From assembly GCA_001630475.1 (NCBI GenBank), contig KV419398.1, positions 347,825 to 411,824 on the forward strand: a stretch of 64,000 nucleotides of DNA, written 5' to 3'. Below are positions 1 through 12,305 of the stretch, piece after piece (positions within the stretch are counted from its first letter, which is position 1; every line of letters begins with the position of its first letter). A model generated the notes under the pieces. It made no database searches. It saw nothing but the letters and a program-made list of their open reading frames with translations, and was not told the DNA's origin. The translations under genes and the position numbers were made by a program. This DNA comes from Sistotremastrum niveocremeum HHB9708 (lineage: Eukaryota > Basidiomycota > Agaricomycetes > Sistotremastrales > Sistotremastraceae).

Positions 1-1611
1 CTCACCATCTCCAATAAGCTTCCGTGTAGCCTCGGTATCCTAGACATAATGAGTCAATAGCTATTCATAAGAAACATGCACAATGATAAACTTACCACGA
101 CACTCGTGAAGTGGACATACAACGATCGTCCGGTTTTATTATGTGCATGGAATGTCTGCTCAAAATGCGAGCAGAAGTACTTCTTCGCATTCTCGAGATC
201 ATTCGGACGGGAACCGTAAGACGGTACGCTGTACTGTAATCAGAGAAGGAACAATTCACGATAAAGGCAGACGTACTAGTCCGAGATCTGTTTCCCAAAA
301 TTCAGCTTTTCTTGCAGAATGTCCATCTTATCTACGAATATGGGATAAGCATAATAATATACCAAATCAAAGGAGTATCACTCACTGAAGAAAAGAACGA
401 TCTCAGTCTTCTGAAGTAATCGGTTTCGACAAATCTTGGTGAAGAGTTCGTACGAATCTTGAACACGATTGACAGTCATGTCCTCGTTCAAGTATTGATC
501 AAATCCGCTCAAAGGAGCCATGAAAATGATCTTGATAGCAGTGATGAGAATCGCCGTCGAATACATAGAAAGATACGTAGACATACCGCGGTGGCATCCT
601 CAAAATACGGAGCCCATGCATGTCTCTGACCTCTCGATCCAGCCACGTCATACATCGTCCACTCGACATTATCGACGTTCTTGCGGAATAGAGACCTCGA
701 TCCCAAGTTGAATTTATGTTCAGTTATCCCAATCGTGGCAATGCGACAACGGAGGATATCCGAATCGGTCGGCATGTATCCAGGGACCAAGATGCGGTCA
801 ATATCATTCAAAAAGCTTGATGATAGGAAATCGATCAGGAACATCGATCAGGTCAGAACATCGAAACGACTCACAAAGACCGCCAGTCCTCCTGATGTTG
901 TCCCGTGAGATACGATCTGACCATTGGGTCCTCCCAGAGCCGTTTGATCTCGGCGAGATGGGCCGTAAGAACTTGGTTCGCTGTCTCGAGACAGCTGTCC
1001 AACTCGGGCGAGGCAGGCCATGCAGATCCTTCTGTCGAGCTTGATGAGGAACGTCGGAATTTCAGGAAGTCGAGAGAGGGCCGTTTGCGCATGTACACTT
1101 TGGTCGAATTAGGCTGAGGTCGCTCGAATTGTCCGCTTTCGACGAGCTTCGCGGCTACCGTGTCTTCGAAAGTAGCCAGCTGAGAGGAGATCTCAAGTAG
1201 AGACTCAAACTCCGGGGAGCGTAAGGTGGGCTCGTCTCTCAAGGATATCAGGAGTGTTCGGAGGGTGTTTAAGACGTTCAGATAGATGACGGCCTTCCAC
1301 GAAGCTCGTTGGTCGTTGAAGGTCTTCGGGGCGTGCATCATCTGGAACTGCTTCAGTAGTGTCGTCTTCCCCGACTCGCTCTGGCCGAGTAACAACAGCG
1401 TGTGTTTCCGTCCCGTCGAGGTCTCAGCCTTGATCCTAGCCCGCTCCAGGTTGAGAAGAGCATCTATCTCGTCCGATGCATGTTTGGCTTGCTCCTCCGC
1501 CTTCAGTCTCGCACTCCTCTGCTCCGGGGTTTCGTTGGGTGGTATGTAAAGGGTGGCATCGAGAAATGGGACGCTGGTCGTCGGGAGAGTAGCTACTTCA
1601 GTCCGGGCCAT
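1..1611 (-). CDS. G-protein alpha subunit, divergent agaricomycete type (3' end outside window)
   Basis: Heterotrimeric G-protein alpha subunit, a GTP-binding switch acting at the plasma membrane downstream of 7TM receptors. The start is ATG at 1611. The first exon (875-1611) has the P-loop LLLLGQSESGKTTLLKQF, followed by the helical domain with a Ser-rich insert. Introns at 816-874 and 531-586 are followed by FLNDIDRIL, switch I (RCRIATIGI), switch II (YDVAGSRGQRHAW, then FEDATA), and NKMD for guanine specificity. The last visible exon reads DTEATRKLIGDGE at the window edge, matching the C-terminal beta6-alpha5 region. Oddities: the canonical P-loop GAGESGKST is GQSESGKTT, and the catalytic Gln of DVGGQ is Ser. 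Related expanded G-alphas of agaricomycetes share the GQRH switch II, so this is probably a natural subclass rather than decay. No Met-Gly myristoylation start is seen (Met-Ala-Arg). Confidence 0.93.
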
Positions 1612-3318
1612 GATGGAAGAGGTGAAAGAGCAAGAGAGATACGGGCTTGGAGGGAAAGATTAAGAGCCGCCTGCTAATAAGTGTTGACCAGATGATGATG
1701 GAATCAGCGGTAGACAAAGAAAAATGATTGTCGACGTCAGTTGATTGACGGTGTCACGATATCGCGCAGGCGAGAAGATGCAGGGAGGCAAGTCAGACCC
1801 GGGCAGAGGTTCATTTTATCACGCCAGCCTATCCTGAGTATCATGATGTGATGGCACATGCACAGTGCTGTGTCAGAGCCGCATTGCGGGGCCCTAGAAG
1901 CATCCGGTCATCGAGCGGGAAAACACTTCAGGAAGCAGTCTCAGCGTCGTTGGAGTAACATGCATTTTTTGTGAGCTTTGAGCGCTCTCATCTAAAGAGT
2001 AGAAGCATTGTTTGGTCAGTATGACTGCAGGATGAGCAGAACAGAATTCGTCCAAGATGGCAACGGTCAGGAACAGGGGTCAGTTCCGAAGTGCGATCCG
2101 ATCCTGATCAACTTCGCGTGGCAGGAACCGAGCGGAGTTTGAACTTTACCCTCAGTCGAAGTGCGAGTCCAAACGCTGGTCAAGTCAGCGCTAGCGCTCC
2201 AGCGTTTCTTCTCTTGCACAGCGCTAGGGCTACACCTTTACCAGAAATCTCTCAAGGTGTCTCACCATTCTGCGCCGTTTCGTTGACTTTGATTCCGCGA
2301 CGATTCTCCGAGACTAAAATGATCTGGACCATCTTGAACACTTCCAGACCATGGAACTGCTGCTCGGATGCTTGGATTCCAAGCGCCTTGTTCGAAACAT
2401 GACTTGAGCGAAGGCTCCAAAGAGCCTTCATGGGGCTGTCCATACGCGGCCCACGGATGGAGTTTGTGAGGAAATAAACCCGCTGCTCTAAACACGTGGT
2501 TCAGGACAGCCTGAGTGGCAATGGGCATCCTGAAGATCCACCCTGGCTTCATGACACTATCTCTATAGTGATGATCGACCTCTCTGCAACTGCAACGCTT
2601 ATCGGGTGAACAAACTAGACCACAGAGATCCGACTTCGTCCGCAGATGCCTAACGTGCAGCATCCGCGGAGGGTCACGATTGCTTGTCCGGCTTGGAAGT
2701 TGGTTGACTATGTCCTCAAGGTGTTTCAACTCAACCTGTGCCCGCTGCGCTCGGAATTGTGTAAACTGATCCCTCGATGCCATTTTCCGTGTGTGATACA
2801 ATTAATAACACTTAGCTTTCACGCTCAAGTGTCAATAATCTAGCAGTCCAACTGAGAGTTTTCCTTTTCGTTTGGACTGACGAAATGTCGAAGTCTTGGA
2901 GAGCTCATATATCTGTTATCTGTGTTCAATTATTTTGCGCAATATGCTCCGAACAACCTCCACATTCTTGGCGAAGACTCAGAAGACCACGAGAGTCGCA
3001 CTTGCTTCTCTCGAGGATACGCAGAGTTGATGGTTTCGGAGAAGGCATGATTGATAACGGACATGATAGCCGGAGACTCACACATTAATTGATATATTAT
3101 TGTATTCATGACGACCCCCGGATGGTATGATCCTCAAGAACGAGGCGTCAATAACCATGTAGTCCAGCGAAGCAAGGCGACTCAGACGGCCTCCGTTTTA
3201 GTCTATCTTAATCATATTCTTTCGACTGTCGGATACAATATGCGTCGATCAGAAGCGATTCATTAGACAATGCTAAAGGACTGTTTCTGCCATCGTAAGA
3301 TCAGTTACTAAGGACTTG
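1612..3318. other. Intergenic region with one unrecognised minus-strand ORF
   Basis: Between the G-alpha start and the end of the ketopantoate reductase. The only sizeable open frame is on the minus strand at about 2262-2801 (179 aa, starting MYHTRKMASRDQ). It has a short charged stretch near its N-terminus but no motif I recognise and no clear splice pattern. I cannot say whether it is a gene; chance is about as likely. Nothing else is supported. Confidence 0.4.
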
Positions 3319-4761
3319 TTACAGAGGGGCAGAGAGCTTCGGCTCGATCGCATCAGACACCGATGCTTTCTTGAGAGTAAGTTGATGTTGAATGACAAGA
3401 AGTAACGAATACAACGTCTCCAACCTCTGTGACATGGAGTTCATGAGCATCACCTTACAGTAATCAGCAAATAAAATTACCGGCACAGATATCCCTTTCT
3501 CCTTAGCCATTCGAATACACTCTCCTACAATCACATCGACTTCCATCGCCCGATTTTCCTGCCTATCAAGAAGCATGCTCGGCGTGTGCTTATTGTCACG
3601 GCCCCGATGCAGCTTTGCCGTATTTTCATACGTTGTCTCGATCAAGGATGAAGGCAAAGATGACTCGGGAAAGTATGCATGTCCGATCTTGAGTAATTCG
3701 GTGAGGACGGCGGTGACATGGGGCTTGATGAGTGCTTCTGTGTCTTTAGTAGCGAAGACTACTGGCAGTCGAGTATCTGTTAAGGTTGACAGTGTAGCGA
3801 ACGTTGCGTTCCTGAGAGCGAATAAAAAGATCGTTGACAAGTCGAGGCAAAGGAGATTACCAAAGGTTCTTCGAGAACTTGACGCTTTGGATTTCATCGA
3901 CGATCTTGATCTGAGTGCCTCCCGCCGCTAGGATATCCCCGATATGCTTCATGGCTCGTTGTTCAATCTCTTGGGTTGGTTCTCCGAGTTTGTCCTTCCA
4001 ATTAGGTTTGTAGATTCCAAGTGTGAGGCGATCCTAAAGCAAGTGATGTAGATCCAGCGGTCCATCAAGCTCACGGGTCACCGTAAACTTACGAAGTCGT
4101 TATGCTGGACCGTGTGGGGTCCTCTCAAATTGGTCCCGATGTACAATGAGGTGCTGATGATCAACGGATTGATATTCGGTAACTTGGACCTTGAGTACTG
4201 ATAAAGGTCCGCCTCTACGCCAAGTCCATTTTGCAGGAGAGAATAGACCGGTTGAGGATGCTTCGAAGTGTATGATTGTTCGAAAAATGGTGCGAGCAGC
4301 TGCGAAGTAGGTTGTATATCTGGAAGACATTTGGTGCATACGAGCACGTCTGAGTACGGTCCAGATGCGGCAGCGGCTGAAACAGATGGGAACACTAAAA
4401 AGAATGGTGCCATTAGTTCAACGATAGCGCCAAGTTACTGCGGAACTGACGTCTATCTGGACGCCAATTGGGCGTATTGCCATACTTCACGCTCTCTATA
4501 TCAATGCCTCGGTCTGTTGAGATAATAGAATCCGTGCTCAACACGCAAGCTGATCCTAGAAAAATCGTGCGAAATTTCTTACCAAGAGCAGTGCGATAAT
4601 TGGACCTCGCAACCGCTGAAACGCGCACTCTTCCCGTTCGTTTCAGGATATGAGAATCTGACACAAAGATCAACTCGGATGACGCGAACCGCACAGGTAC
4701 ACTTCGGGGACTCACAAATAACGCCGACGGCGCCAAATCCAACGACGAGAACGTCCTCCAT
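3319..4761 (-). CDS. Ketopantoate reductase-like (PanE/ApbA family) oxidoreductase, copy 1
   Basis: NADPH-dependent 2-dehydropantoate 2-reductase family; the classical reaction reduces ketopantoate to pantoate for CoA synthesis, though many fungal paralogues have unknown substrates. The start is the ATG at 4761, giving MEDVLVVGFGAVGVI with the N-terminal Rossmann GxGxxG. Six spliced introns keep frame through ARSNY, the IDIESVKYG / WRPDR segment, CTKCLPD, LLQNGLGVE, and the C-terminal helical domain with KFSKNLWN, TPSMLLDR and EVDVIVGE, ending with PRLETLY and a TAA at 3319. The C-terminal catalytic Lys and Glu/Asp motifs look present. Length is about 360 aa, normal for the family. It is transcribed divergently from the methyltransferase with only 224 bp between starts, and has a close paralogue at 9944-11389. 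Confidence 0.9.
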
Positions 4762-4985
4762 GTCGACGTCGAAGGAAGAGCTGTCGTTATGGATCGACGC
4801 GATGTCGATCAATTAGGCGAGTTTATGGCGTGCGCGCGAGCTCCTGAAACGAAAGCGGAATCTATTTGGCTGGAACCATGTTCGGCATTCCGGCAGACGT
4901 TCCGGGTAGAACTTCTGAAGGCCGAAAACAAGGGACTTGTGACAGTCCGTGACCTATCCGAGTTGCTTTCTCACCACCGTCGGTG
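4762..4985. promoter_or_regulatory. Short shared divergent promoter region
   Basis: Only 224 bp separate the ATG of the minus-strand ketopantoate reductase from the ATG of the plus-strand methyltransferase, so both promoters must lie here or overlap the genes. No clear TATA box was seen. Co-regulation is an inference. Confidence 0.45.
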
Positions 4986-6448
4986 ATGGAAGAGAGCGAA
5001 ACCGACTTCGTGGCAGGACGTCTGGAAGACGAAGAAGAGAACCCCGCGCCAGTTCTGGATCAAAATCCAGAAATCATCTCATATGGTCCAAATACTATGG
5101 ATTTACCACCCAGCCCTCCCCACACACCTCGTACAATGTCCCCAGTCATGTTTGACGCTGTCGACTTCGAGCCCGATGGCATGGTTTCTCCTGAAAGAAC
5201 GCCGACACCAGACAGCATGACCACCCTTAGAAGCAATGAGGTCGACTCATTCTATCAGGAAGAAGGGGGCCGTTTCTATCGCAGAGAGCCCGAGAGGCCT
5301 GTATTACCCTCAGACGCTGGCGAGGTGTGAGTATAGCTTCATCCTGTCACCTAATCCCAATCCATTAGATATAGAACTTCGCCAATCTTTCCAATTCTTT
5401 TCTTTAAGGTCGCGTGTTCATGAACAACATGAAATGTATAAGCTGGTGCTTGACGGGAATTATTATGGCCCTGTTCACGAGATCCTTTCTCGCGATACGG
5501 GAGACAGGCCAAAAAGAGGTCTCGATATTTCCAGTCATTCTCCATGGTATGTCTGTGATGTCCGGTACCGCACGCTCATCTCAGAAAATCGCTAGGCTGG
5601 AAGAGCTTTCCTTTGAGTTTCCACACGTTCATTGGAAAGGGATTGATTTTGTTCCCACTCGACATCCCCGGCCATCTGAAGATTATGATGGCTATCCGGT
5701 GACATATGAAGTGTACAACTATGCAGAAGGCATTCGTTGCCCAGATGAAACGTTTGATCTCGTTCATGCACGTAATACTCTAGCGACCGTGAGTCTTCTC
5801 CCGATCCACGTAATATTTCCTTTGTTGACTGCTTCTTTTCTTCTAACCATTGCCTATTCTCGCCACACTGTTGCGCCCGAATAGATCCCAGACTACCGAC
5901 GCTTCATGAAAGAGATTTATCGCATCCTTAGACCGGGTGGTCTCTTACTATGGACCGACACTCACCCCGCCATTTTCTTGGCCGATCGAACAGATCCGGC
6001 TGTTGGAGTCCCTGGGTGCGTTCAACTCCAGAGATTCCTTGAAGGCGTCCTGCAAATGCAAGGCATCGATTATCACGCACTTGAACACGTGGAGGATCTT
6101 TTTGAAAGTGTTGTCGATCCAGACGTCGATGATTCGGAGACACCAGGGAGTTCGACCAGCAAAAAAGAACGACGAAAGCCATGGTCGACATTTCACCATT
6201 CTGTTATATCTATTCCTAATTCACCTTGGGATACGTCCTCCCATACCTCTTTGGAGATCGGTCTCAGGGCGAGACAAAACATCCTGTCACATCTCTCCGC
6301 CATTTCTCCGTTGCTTCGAAAAATGGGTAAAACTGAAGAGGAAGTGATACAGCTGAGAGAAAAGATTGAAGACGAATTAGGAGACGGTGAAAGTGGTGTT
6401 GAAAGCTTTCATCATTATCACACTGTGTGGGCGCTCAAATGTGGATGA
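4986..6448 (+). CDS. Class I SAM-dependent methyltransferase-like protein with degenerate motif I
   Basis: Predicted 411 aa from four exons (4986-5326, 5409-5546, 5596-5788, 5885-6448), all with GT-AG junctions and matching phases. The N-terminal 110 residues are acidic, Pro-rich and probably disordered. The methyltransferase fold then follows: YKLVLDGNYY, a first strand GLDI, FPHVHWKGIDF (motif II-like, ending in the acidic Asp), ETFDLVHAR (strand 4), and FMKEIYRILRPGGLLLWTD (strand 5). This layout matches fungal methyltransferases of the LaeA/UMTA type. Oddity: the usual glycine-rich loop after strand 1 (xLDxGxGxG) reads LDISSHSPW, so SAM binding may be weak or lost. Substrate unknown. The gene sits between two ketopantoate-reductase paralogues and next to a kinase fusion. 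Confidence 0.85.
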
Positions 6449-6627
6449 GCGGGACAGTCAGGAACTGACATAGCCTATTTATATTTTGTTTTGGAGCGAC
6501 TACTAATAGTCCCTTGATACGGGACCGACTTGTTTGTATACCTGTATTTAAACCTTTCCAAGAAAAAGGTGCAATAATGTAAACTACGCCAAGAATGCCA
6601 TATGTATGTGACCGAGATCCCAATAGA

Positions 6628-9466
6628 TTACATAGACGCTAGGATTTGAGCCATACTGGGCCGACGCCGGAGTTCTGCTGACCAGCAGCAGTGAAATAGA
6701 TCCCATAGCGCTGGCGACAGATCTGCTGACATGTCACGAGTGAAGGGCATGCATTTGTTAAAGACGTCAGCGTAGATGCTCCGGGGATTCTTCCGGTGCG
6801 CGTAAGGTATTTTCCCCGTAATGATCTAGCTGACCTCAGTCAAAGGCAGCATGGACTAGTAGAACAACTTACCTCCAGGGAGGTACAAGCAAAAGCATAG
6901 ACATCGCTTTCCACCGTTGACTTCACAGGGTCTTCATCGTCCGGAGGAAATAATAACTCTGGCGCGCTCCAGCGAGTGTTTGATTTTGAATTATTGCTGA
7001 AGCCTTCGTCCTCGACTGATTCTCTGATGGCTCGTCCCAGTCCGAAGTCCGCGATACAGGCCACTCCATCATCTGTTATTAGCACATTATCCTAAGGCAG
7101 AATTTAGCTTCAGACCACTATACAATAATATTCAAGATCATTTCGCACCGCACGAAGGTCTCCGTGTACGATAGGATTGTGGAGCGAATGCAAATAAAAC
7201 ATGCCTTCAGCGATATCTCGCACCTTTGATGACAATTAGACGAGCTTGCATTAATGAAGGTGTGAACGTACAAGGGTTAGTCTGTCGCGGAACTGGAGAC
7301 TCGCATCGTGCTTCCGAACGTATTCACGAGCATTGCCGTTGGCAAACCAAGGAGAGACTAGTGCGCCGATAGGGTCTAGATGCGAGGCAAATCCTAGGAG
7401 TGGAACCACATTCTGATGGCTCAGTTGGTGCCAGACCGTCATTTCGCGATGGATCCTCTACATGGCGGAGCTCAGCTGGAATGCTAGGAAGTCGAATGAA
7501 TGTGCATACCTTTCTGACTTTGATCCTCGAAAGTTCATCGGGGAAGACCGTCTTCATCAGTTTTATAGCGACCTTGTCCTCGACCATGAGAATAAAGCAT
7601 GAACACGTAGAAAGGAAATACCTCTTGGAAGGAACCATCGTCGGCATGCAGTTTCCCACGCCACACTTCGCCGTACCCACCATAACCGATTGGGAAAGGA
7701 CCGAGTTTCACGACTTTGCCAGTCAGGTCTGCCACCGACAAGCGTAGAGGCTTGAAGAACTCGTCTACCGTGAATGGATGGTCCAAACATTGCGCGCTTG
7801 TCATCCTCAGTTCCGGATCATACCGCAATAGTTGCGCAGTTAGCTTCATCATGGATAACGGGACCTCTCTGTGGAATAGTTCGTCCATTGGCTTGGGTCG
7901 CAGCTACATATGAGGTGAGACAACGGAAGTTCTCGCCAAAAGTATAATTACCTTGTGCGTCAGCAAAACAGGCAACTCATGCGATGACAGGTCTAGACCC
8001 TCCTGCCACGTGCCGCCTCCATGTAGCTCTGATTCAGAGGTCGTCTCGTCCGGTTCAAAGCCACCCAGCAGCGACTGCAGTCCATATAGCTGCATGAAGG
8101 GACCACTGCCAGGGAACAGGGGCTTCAGATTGACCAGCTCCACTAAAAGAGCGCCCAAGGACCACATATCCATAGCCCTGGAGTGCCGTTCTTCCGAAAG
8201 CAATACTTCCGGAGCATCATACCAGTGAGATTTGCATCCGTGTCGATGGGGTGCAGATCGGTACGTGTCGACATAGTGGCAATCCTCGAAGTTAGCGAGT
8301 TGGATGAGGTACACAGGGTCCCAGTCGGAGAGAGGGACTTCTTTGGCGGTCTTGTAGGTGCCTACACCCTGTGGCGTGACCATGACGCTTTCAGGACAGA
8401 TATTGCGGTGCATCCACCCCAGACTATGGACGTGATGGATCGCATTGGCGAGTTGTACGAAAATGGAAGATATCACAGGCAGCGACAAAGGTCGGCCGTT
8501 TTGAGTATCGATGAGGGATCGCAGGTTTCCCTCTGCGTATTCCGAGATCACGTACACGTCAGAGGTGTCATAGCCAACGAAGACGTCGTATATCTGGGAT
8601 ATGTGGCGATGCTTGAGCTCGGAAAGAGCCTGTATAGGATAATGAGTATCAAAGGGACCGGACGAAGTAAAGCCACGAACTATCAGCTCCGTCAAATGGG
8701 GATCAATAGACCTTGTGTTAAAAGTCTTGACGATCACTAAACGTCGATCGGTTGGCATACTAGTTTCTTCGCCAGGATAGGTCTCCACGGGTTGAGATGA
8801 AACACGACCGTTCGCAGCGGGATATAGAGAGGCTGTCCGCCAGTCACAGATCCAGACGTCTCCAGAGACTTTGTTGAAGAGTCGAGAGCGAGCAATAAAT
8901 TTAAGGGGTTCGTAGGATATGGCCACTATTGCAGAGTATGATCGGTCGACATAACAAAGAACTTTGAAGGGATATCTCACCAACAGAATCATCCTCAGTC
9001 TACGTTGTCGAGTTTCAGCGAATTGAAACTGCTCAAGTCAACAATGACTCACAGGGCTCTCGGAATCTCTCCTAAGCCGCCGTACATTCATATTCACACT
9101 GCTCGAGTTGAAAGGAATCATTCCATCAGGGGTTCCTGCACCCTGTGAAGGACCTTTCCATATGTCTTCCAGTTTCGCGTACAGAGAAAGTCGCTTCCTC
9201 GTTAAAGGAGTCATTTCAACGGCGACCGGTTGATCCGAAAGGCTGTCTGGTACAAGTCCTTCCGGGACTGTTGAGAGCTGTCTGGGTGATACGTTGTAAG
9301 GTATGTCCTCTACCATTTGGGATATGGTGCTGAGAGATCCGCTGGCGGCTTCATTGACAGAAAGCGGCTCCAGTCCGCTATCTGGGTTGCGAACCCAGAG
9401 ACCCAGGCCCGTAGGAAGAGGATGCGTGTCTGAATATGACCTTGGGGAGGCTAACTTGGATGGCAT
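6628..9466 (-). CDS. Tandem pseudokinase-TKL protein kinase fusion
   Basis: One spliced gene, roughly 770 aa, starting MPSKLASPRSYSDTHP at 9466 and ending MAQILASM at 6628. After a disordered N-terminus comes a CMGC-like kinase domain (about 7955-8990). It has VIVK in strand 3, but HRN in place of HRD, LANFED in place of DFG, WYDAPEVLL (APE) and MDMWSLGALLVEL. No Gly-rich loop was found, so it looks catalytically dead. Its C-lobe end (LLRYDPELRMTSAQCLDHPF) is in the same exon as the start of a second kinase (LGPFPIGYGGYGEVWRG), so the fusion is not an annotation artefact. The second domain is TKL-like and looks active: KVAIKLM, HGDLRADNVLI, ADFGLGR, and a C-lobe ending RRRPSMAQIL. Introns are about 50 bp with matching phases. 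The order dead-then-live resembles JAK kinases; autoregulation is inference. Confidence 0.88.
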
Positions 9467-9943
9467 GATTGAATGAAGGCGTCTGGGAAAGCGTAGTATT
9501 TAAGTGGACAGGATTGGAGCACTCTTCATGCCCCACCAGACTCCAGACTGATGGTCGTTGCGTGACAGAAGAGGATGTAGGTTCTCATTCCGTATTCTAT
9601 GCCCACCAAGGCACTGGATTTCATCGCAACAGGAGATCGCTGTGCGGTTACCTCAGCAGCCGTCATAGCGCAGTTGAGAAAATGGGCGCGGGAAGAGAAA
9701 AAGTGGCTTGTTCGGAAGCGGGAATCGGGTGAGTTCTCTGTCTTGCCTTCATTCCGTTTATTCATTGAGTAGTCAAGTGGGGGTCGAGGCAGTACTATCG
9801 AGGTTTAAGATAGTTAAAAGACCCTCAAGGATTAAAATAAGTCAAAGCAAGTGAAGTAAACCGGCATAACATAAATATTCCCCGCTATTAACTTCCTGAC
9901 TTCCGTCCAGTCAATATCATGATGGTGACGACGAGCTGCTACA
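9467..9943. other. Intergenic region between kinase fusion and second reductase
   Basis: It holds the upstream region of the kinase gene and the 3' side of the reductase. No coding pattern or repeat is recognised. Confidence 0.5.
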
Positions 9944-11389
9944 TCAAGACTTCGAGATCGCTCGATACTGGATCACTGATAGTATGGCGTAAGTCGTTTC
10001 CAAGCGCTAAACAATAAACCCGGTTGAGCAAGAATCGAGCTCACGACAGCCACGAGATAATCACTAACCGGACAAGAAACATTTTTCCGGCGCGCAAGCC
10101 TGACGCATTCTCCCAGAATTACTTCGACCTCCATGGGTTTTCCCAGCTCGCGATCCAGCATAATACTCGGGAAATGCTGAGTTTCGCTCGATTTGTACAG
10201 AGCCACGATGGTGTCCAGCAATTTAACCATATTTTCCGGCGGGAATAAACCGATGCCAAAAACAGATGAAGCGATGAGTCTGAGCTCTTCCAGAAGAGCA
10301 GAGAAATGAGCTCTGAGATGAGCTTCCTGCGCATCGTCCCGAAAGGCCAAAGACGGATGGACCATCGTGATAGCGGATAGTGACGAGATAGCGGCATTTC
10401 TGAGTAATCGGCTTTCTTGTAAGAATAAACAGTGCTAAGTGAGAAACATACATAATATTCTTCTGAAATTTCACGGGCTGAATATCATCCACAATCGTCA
10501 CATTAACGGAAGCTGGCTCGAAAAGTTGGGCGAAATGACCCAGAGTCTTGGACTCAGTCGGTTCCGGTGTCCAATCACTCGGGTTTTCGTCCCAGAACGG
10601 CCGGTACGTACCCGCGATGATGCCATCCTATCCATATATAAGAGGAGGTCGCAAAAAATCTTGATATTTCTCCATTTACCTTAATGCTGCCGCCCCATTC
10701 GGAGTGCTCCACGATGTCACCGCGAAGATTGGCTGCGATATACAGAGCACCAGATATGATACTGATATTACGATTCCCGAGTTTCATGATTGCATGGTTA
10801 TAAAAATCCCTCTCGATTCCTACACCATTTTGCAGAAGGGCATAAACAGGCTGAGAGTGAGTTTCCACGTATGGCGGCTCAAAGAATGGCGCAAGCAGGG
10901 TGGACGTCGGAAGTACGTCTGGCAAGCACTTGGTGCAAACAACAACGAAAGAATACGGGCCCGATTTGGCAGCGGCATCCACTGATGGAAATACTGTCGG
11001 TCAAAAATCAGCACCATTTACCCGAATTTCAGAGTCAACGGCGCTCACCGCGGTCTGGACGCCAACCTGATATGTGACCGAACTTGGTGCTATGTATATC
11101 TACCCCGCGATCTACCAAGTTACCAAACATTTCGATCAGGGTTGTCAAAAATCGATGAGTCTTAGATATACGCGCCTTGCACAGTTTGGTAATTTGAACG
11201 TGCTACAACGGAAACACGCACGTTCCGATTGGATTGCAGGGCGTACGCATCTGATTCATGCGATCGAAATTGATACGAGCTCCGAGCAGAAGCAGGCGAC
11301 CTACAAATCACACCAACCGCGCCGAACCCAACAAGCAGGATATCCTCTTTAGGGATCGTAGAAGACTCTTGACCAACTGTATTATCCAT
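9944..11389 (-). CDS. Ketopantoate reductase-like (PanE/ApbA family) oxidoreductase, copy 2
   Basis: Paralogue of the gene at 3319-4761. The start at 11389 gives an N-terminal extension and then EDILLVGFGAVGVI (Rossmann GxGxxG). Later exons carry CTKCLPDVLPTS, LLQNGVGIE, FPSIMLDR and EVEVILGECVRLA, all aligning with copy 1. The last exon is reached over an intron with donor GTTAGT and acceptor TTTAG. It reads RLETTYAILSVIQ and stops at 9944-9946, the family's usual C-terminus. Reading straight through that intron would give a shorter, non-homologous end, so I prefer the spliced form. The two copies share intron positions, indicating duplication of an intron-containing gene, but the protein sequences have diverged clearly. 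The substrate is unknown. Confidence 0.9.
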
Positions 11390-12305
11390 GTTTCACCGTC
11401 GTTGGACAGATAGAGAGAGAGGAGGTCGTGGTGATAACGAAGATCGATGCAGCAGCATAATGGACAACAAGCGACTCGGATTCCCTGCACAACTCGGGAA
11501 ATGACAGGATGCCGGTAACTTCCCAGCGGACTTGGAATTTTAATTTTCAGCCCGAAAATCGGTTAATTCCGGAATAAATATTCCTTGCTTTCTCCCATGC
11601 ACACGTCTGCTCGTATATCGATGAACTTGGTGGGCGGATCATGGAAAGAGAACGGCTCGCGCGTTATCCATGACAGGCCGATCATTTCAGGTCATGCTAG
11701 GGTTCCGTAATGGTGGCCGTTGGACCAATTGCTGCCGAACTGAATTACCGAACCAAAGGCAAATCCCAAACGAGCAAGAAGACGACCATACAAAAACTAG
11801 CCATTCATAGCCAACCCTGACCTCTCTCCGAAATGACGTCAAGCGAATATCTCACATTCGTCTCTGCACACCGCTAGGACTGCTCTTGGTACATCAACGT
11901 CACTGTTATTGGCCGGAAGTCTCTTGCGACCCTGATTTCGCAAACACCAACAGTGAAACGAGCGGAAACACATTATGAGCTCGGCCCGTTGATAACTGTA
12001 ATGAGATACCGCTGCAGCAGACGCCGGTATGCTCAATCTGATACCGATGTTCCCCTATCCAAGGCTTTATGCTCCTCATCGGAATGCTGCCATATAGCGG
12101 AACTTCCGCATCTCAGATGGATCAATGAACATCTCATCGATAACAATGGGCGGTTCCGCGAGGTGTTAGATCTTCCCCTGGAACTCTGAGAGTCTCCGTG
12201 TGGCAGCTGCATTCGTCATCCACCAGTATTTAAGTTTTAAGTGCGTCGTATCAACTCTATCGCCCAGCTTTTGCCTCCCATTCTAACTTCTTCATCCTAA
12301 TCCTA
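11390..12305. other. Intergenic region
   Basis: About 0.9 kb upstream of the small Cys-rich gene and upstream of reductase copy 2 (divergent). No ORF with splice support, no repeat and no RNA gene were recognised. Confidence 0.5.
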
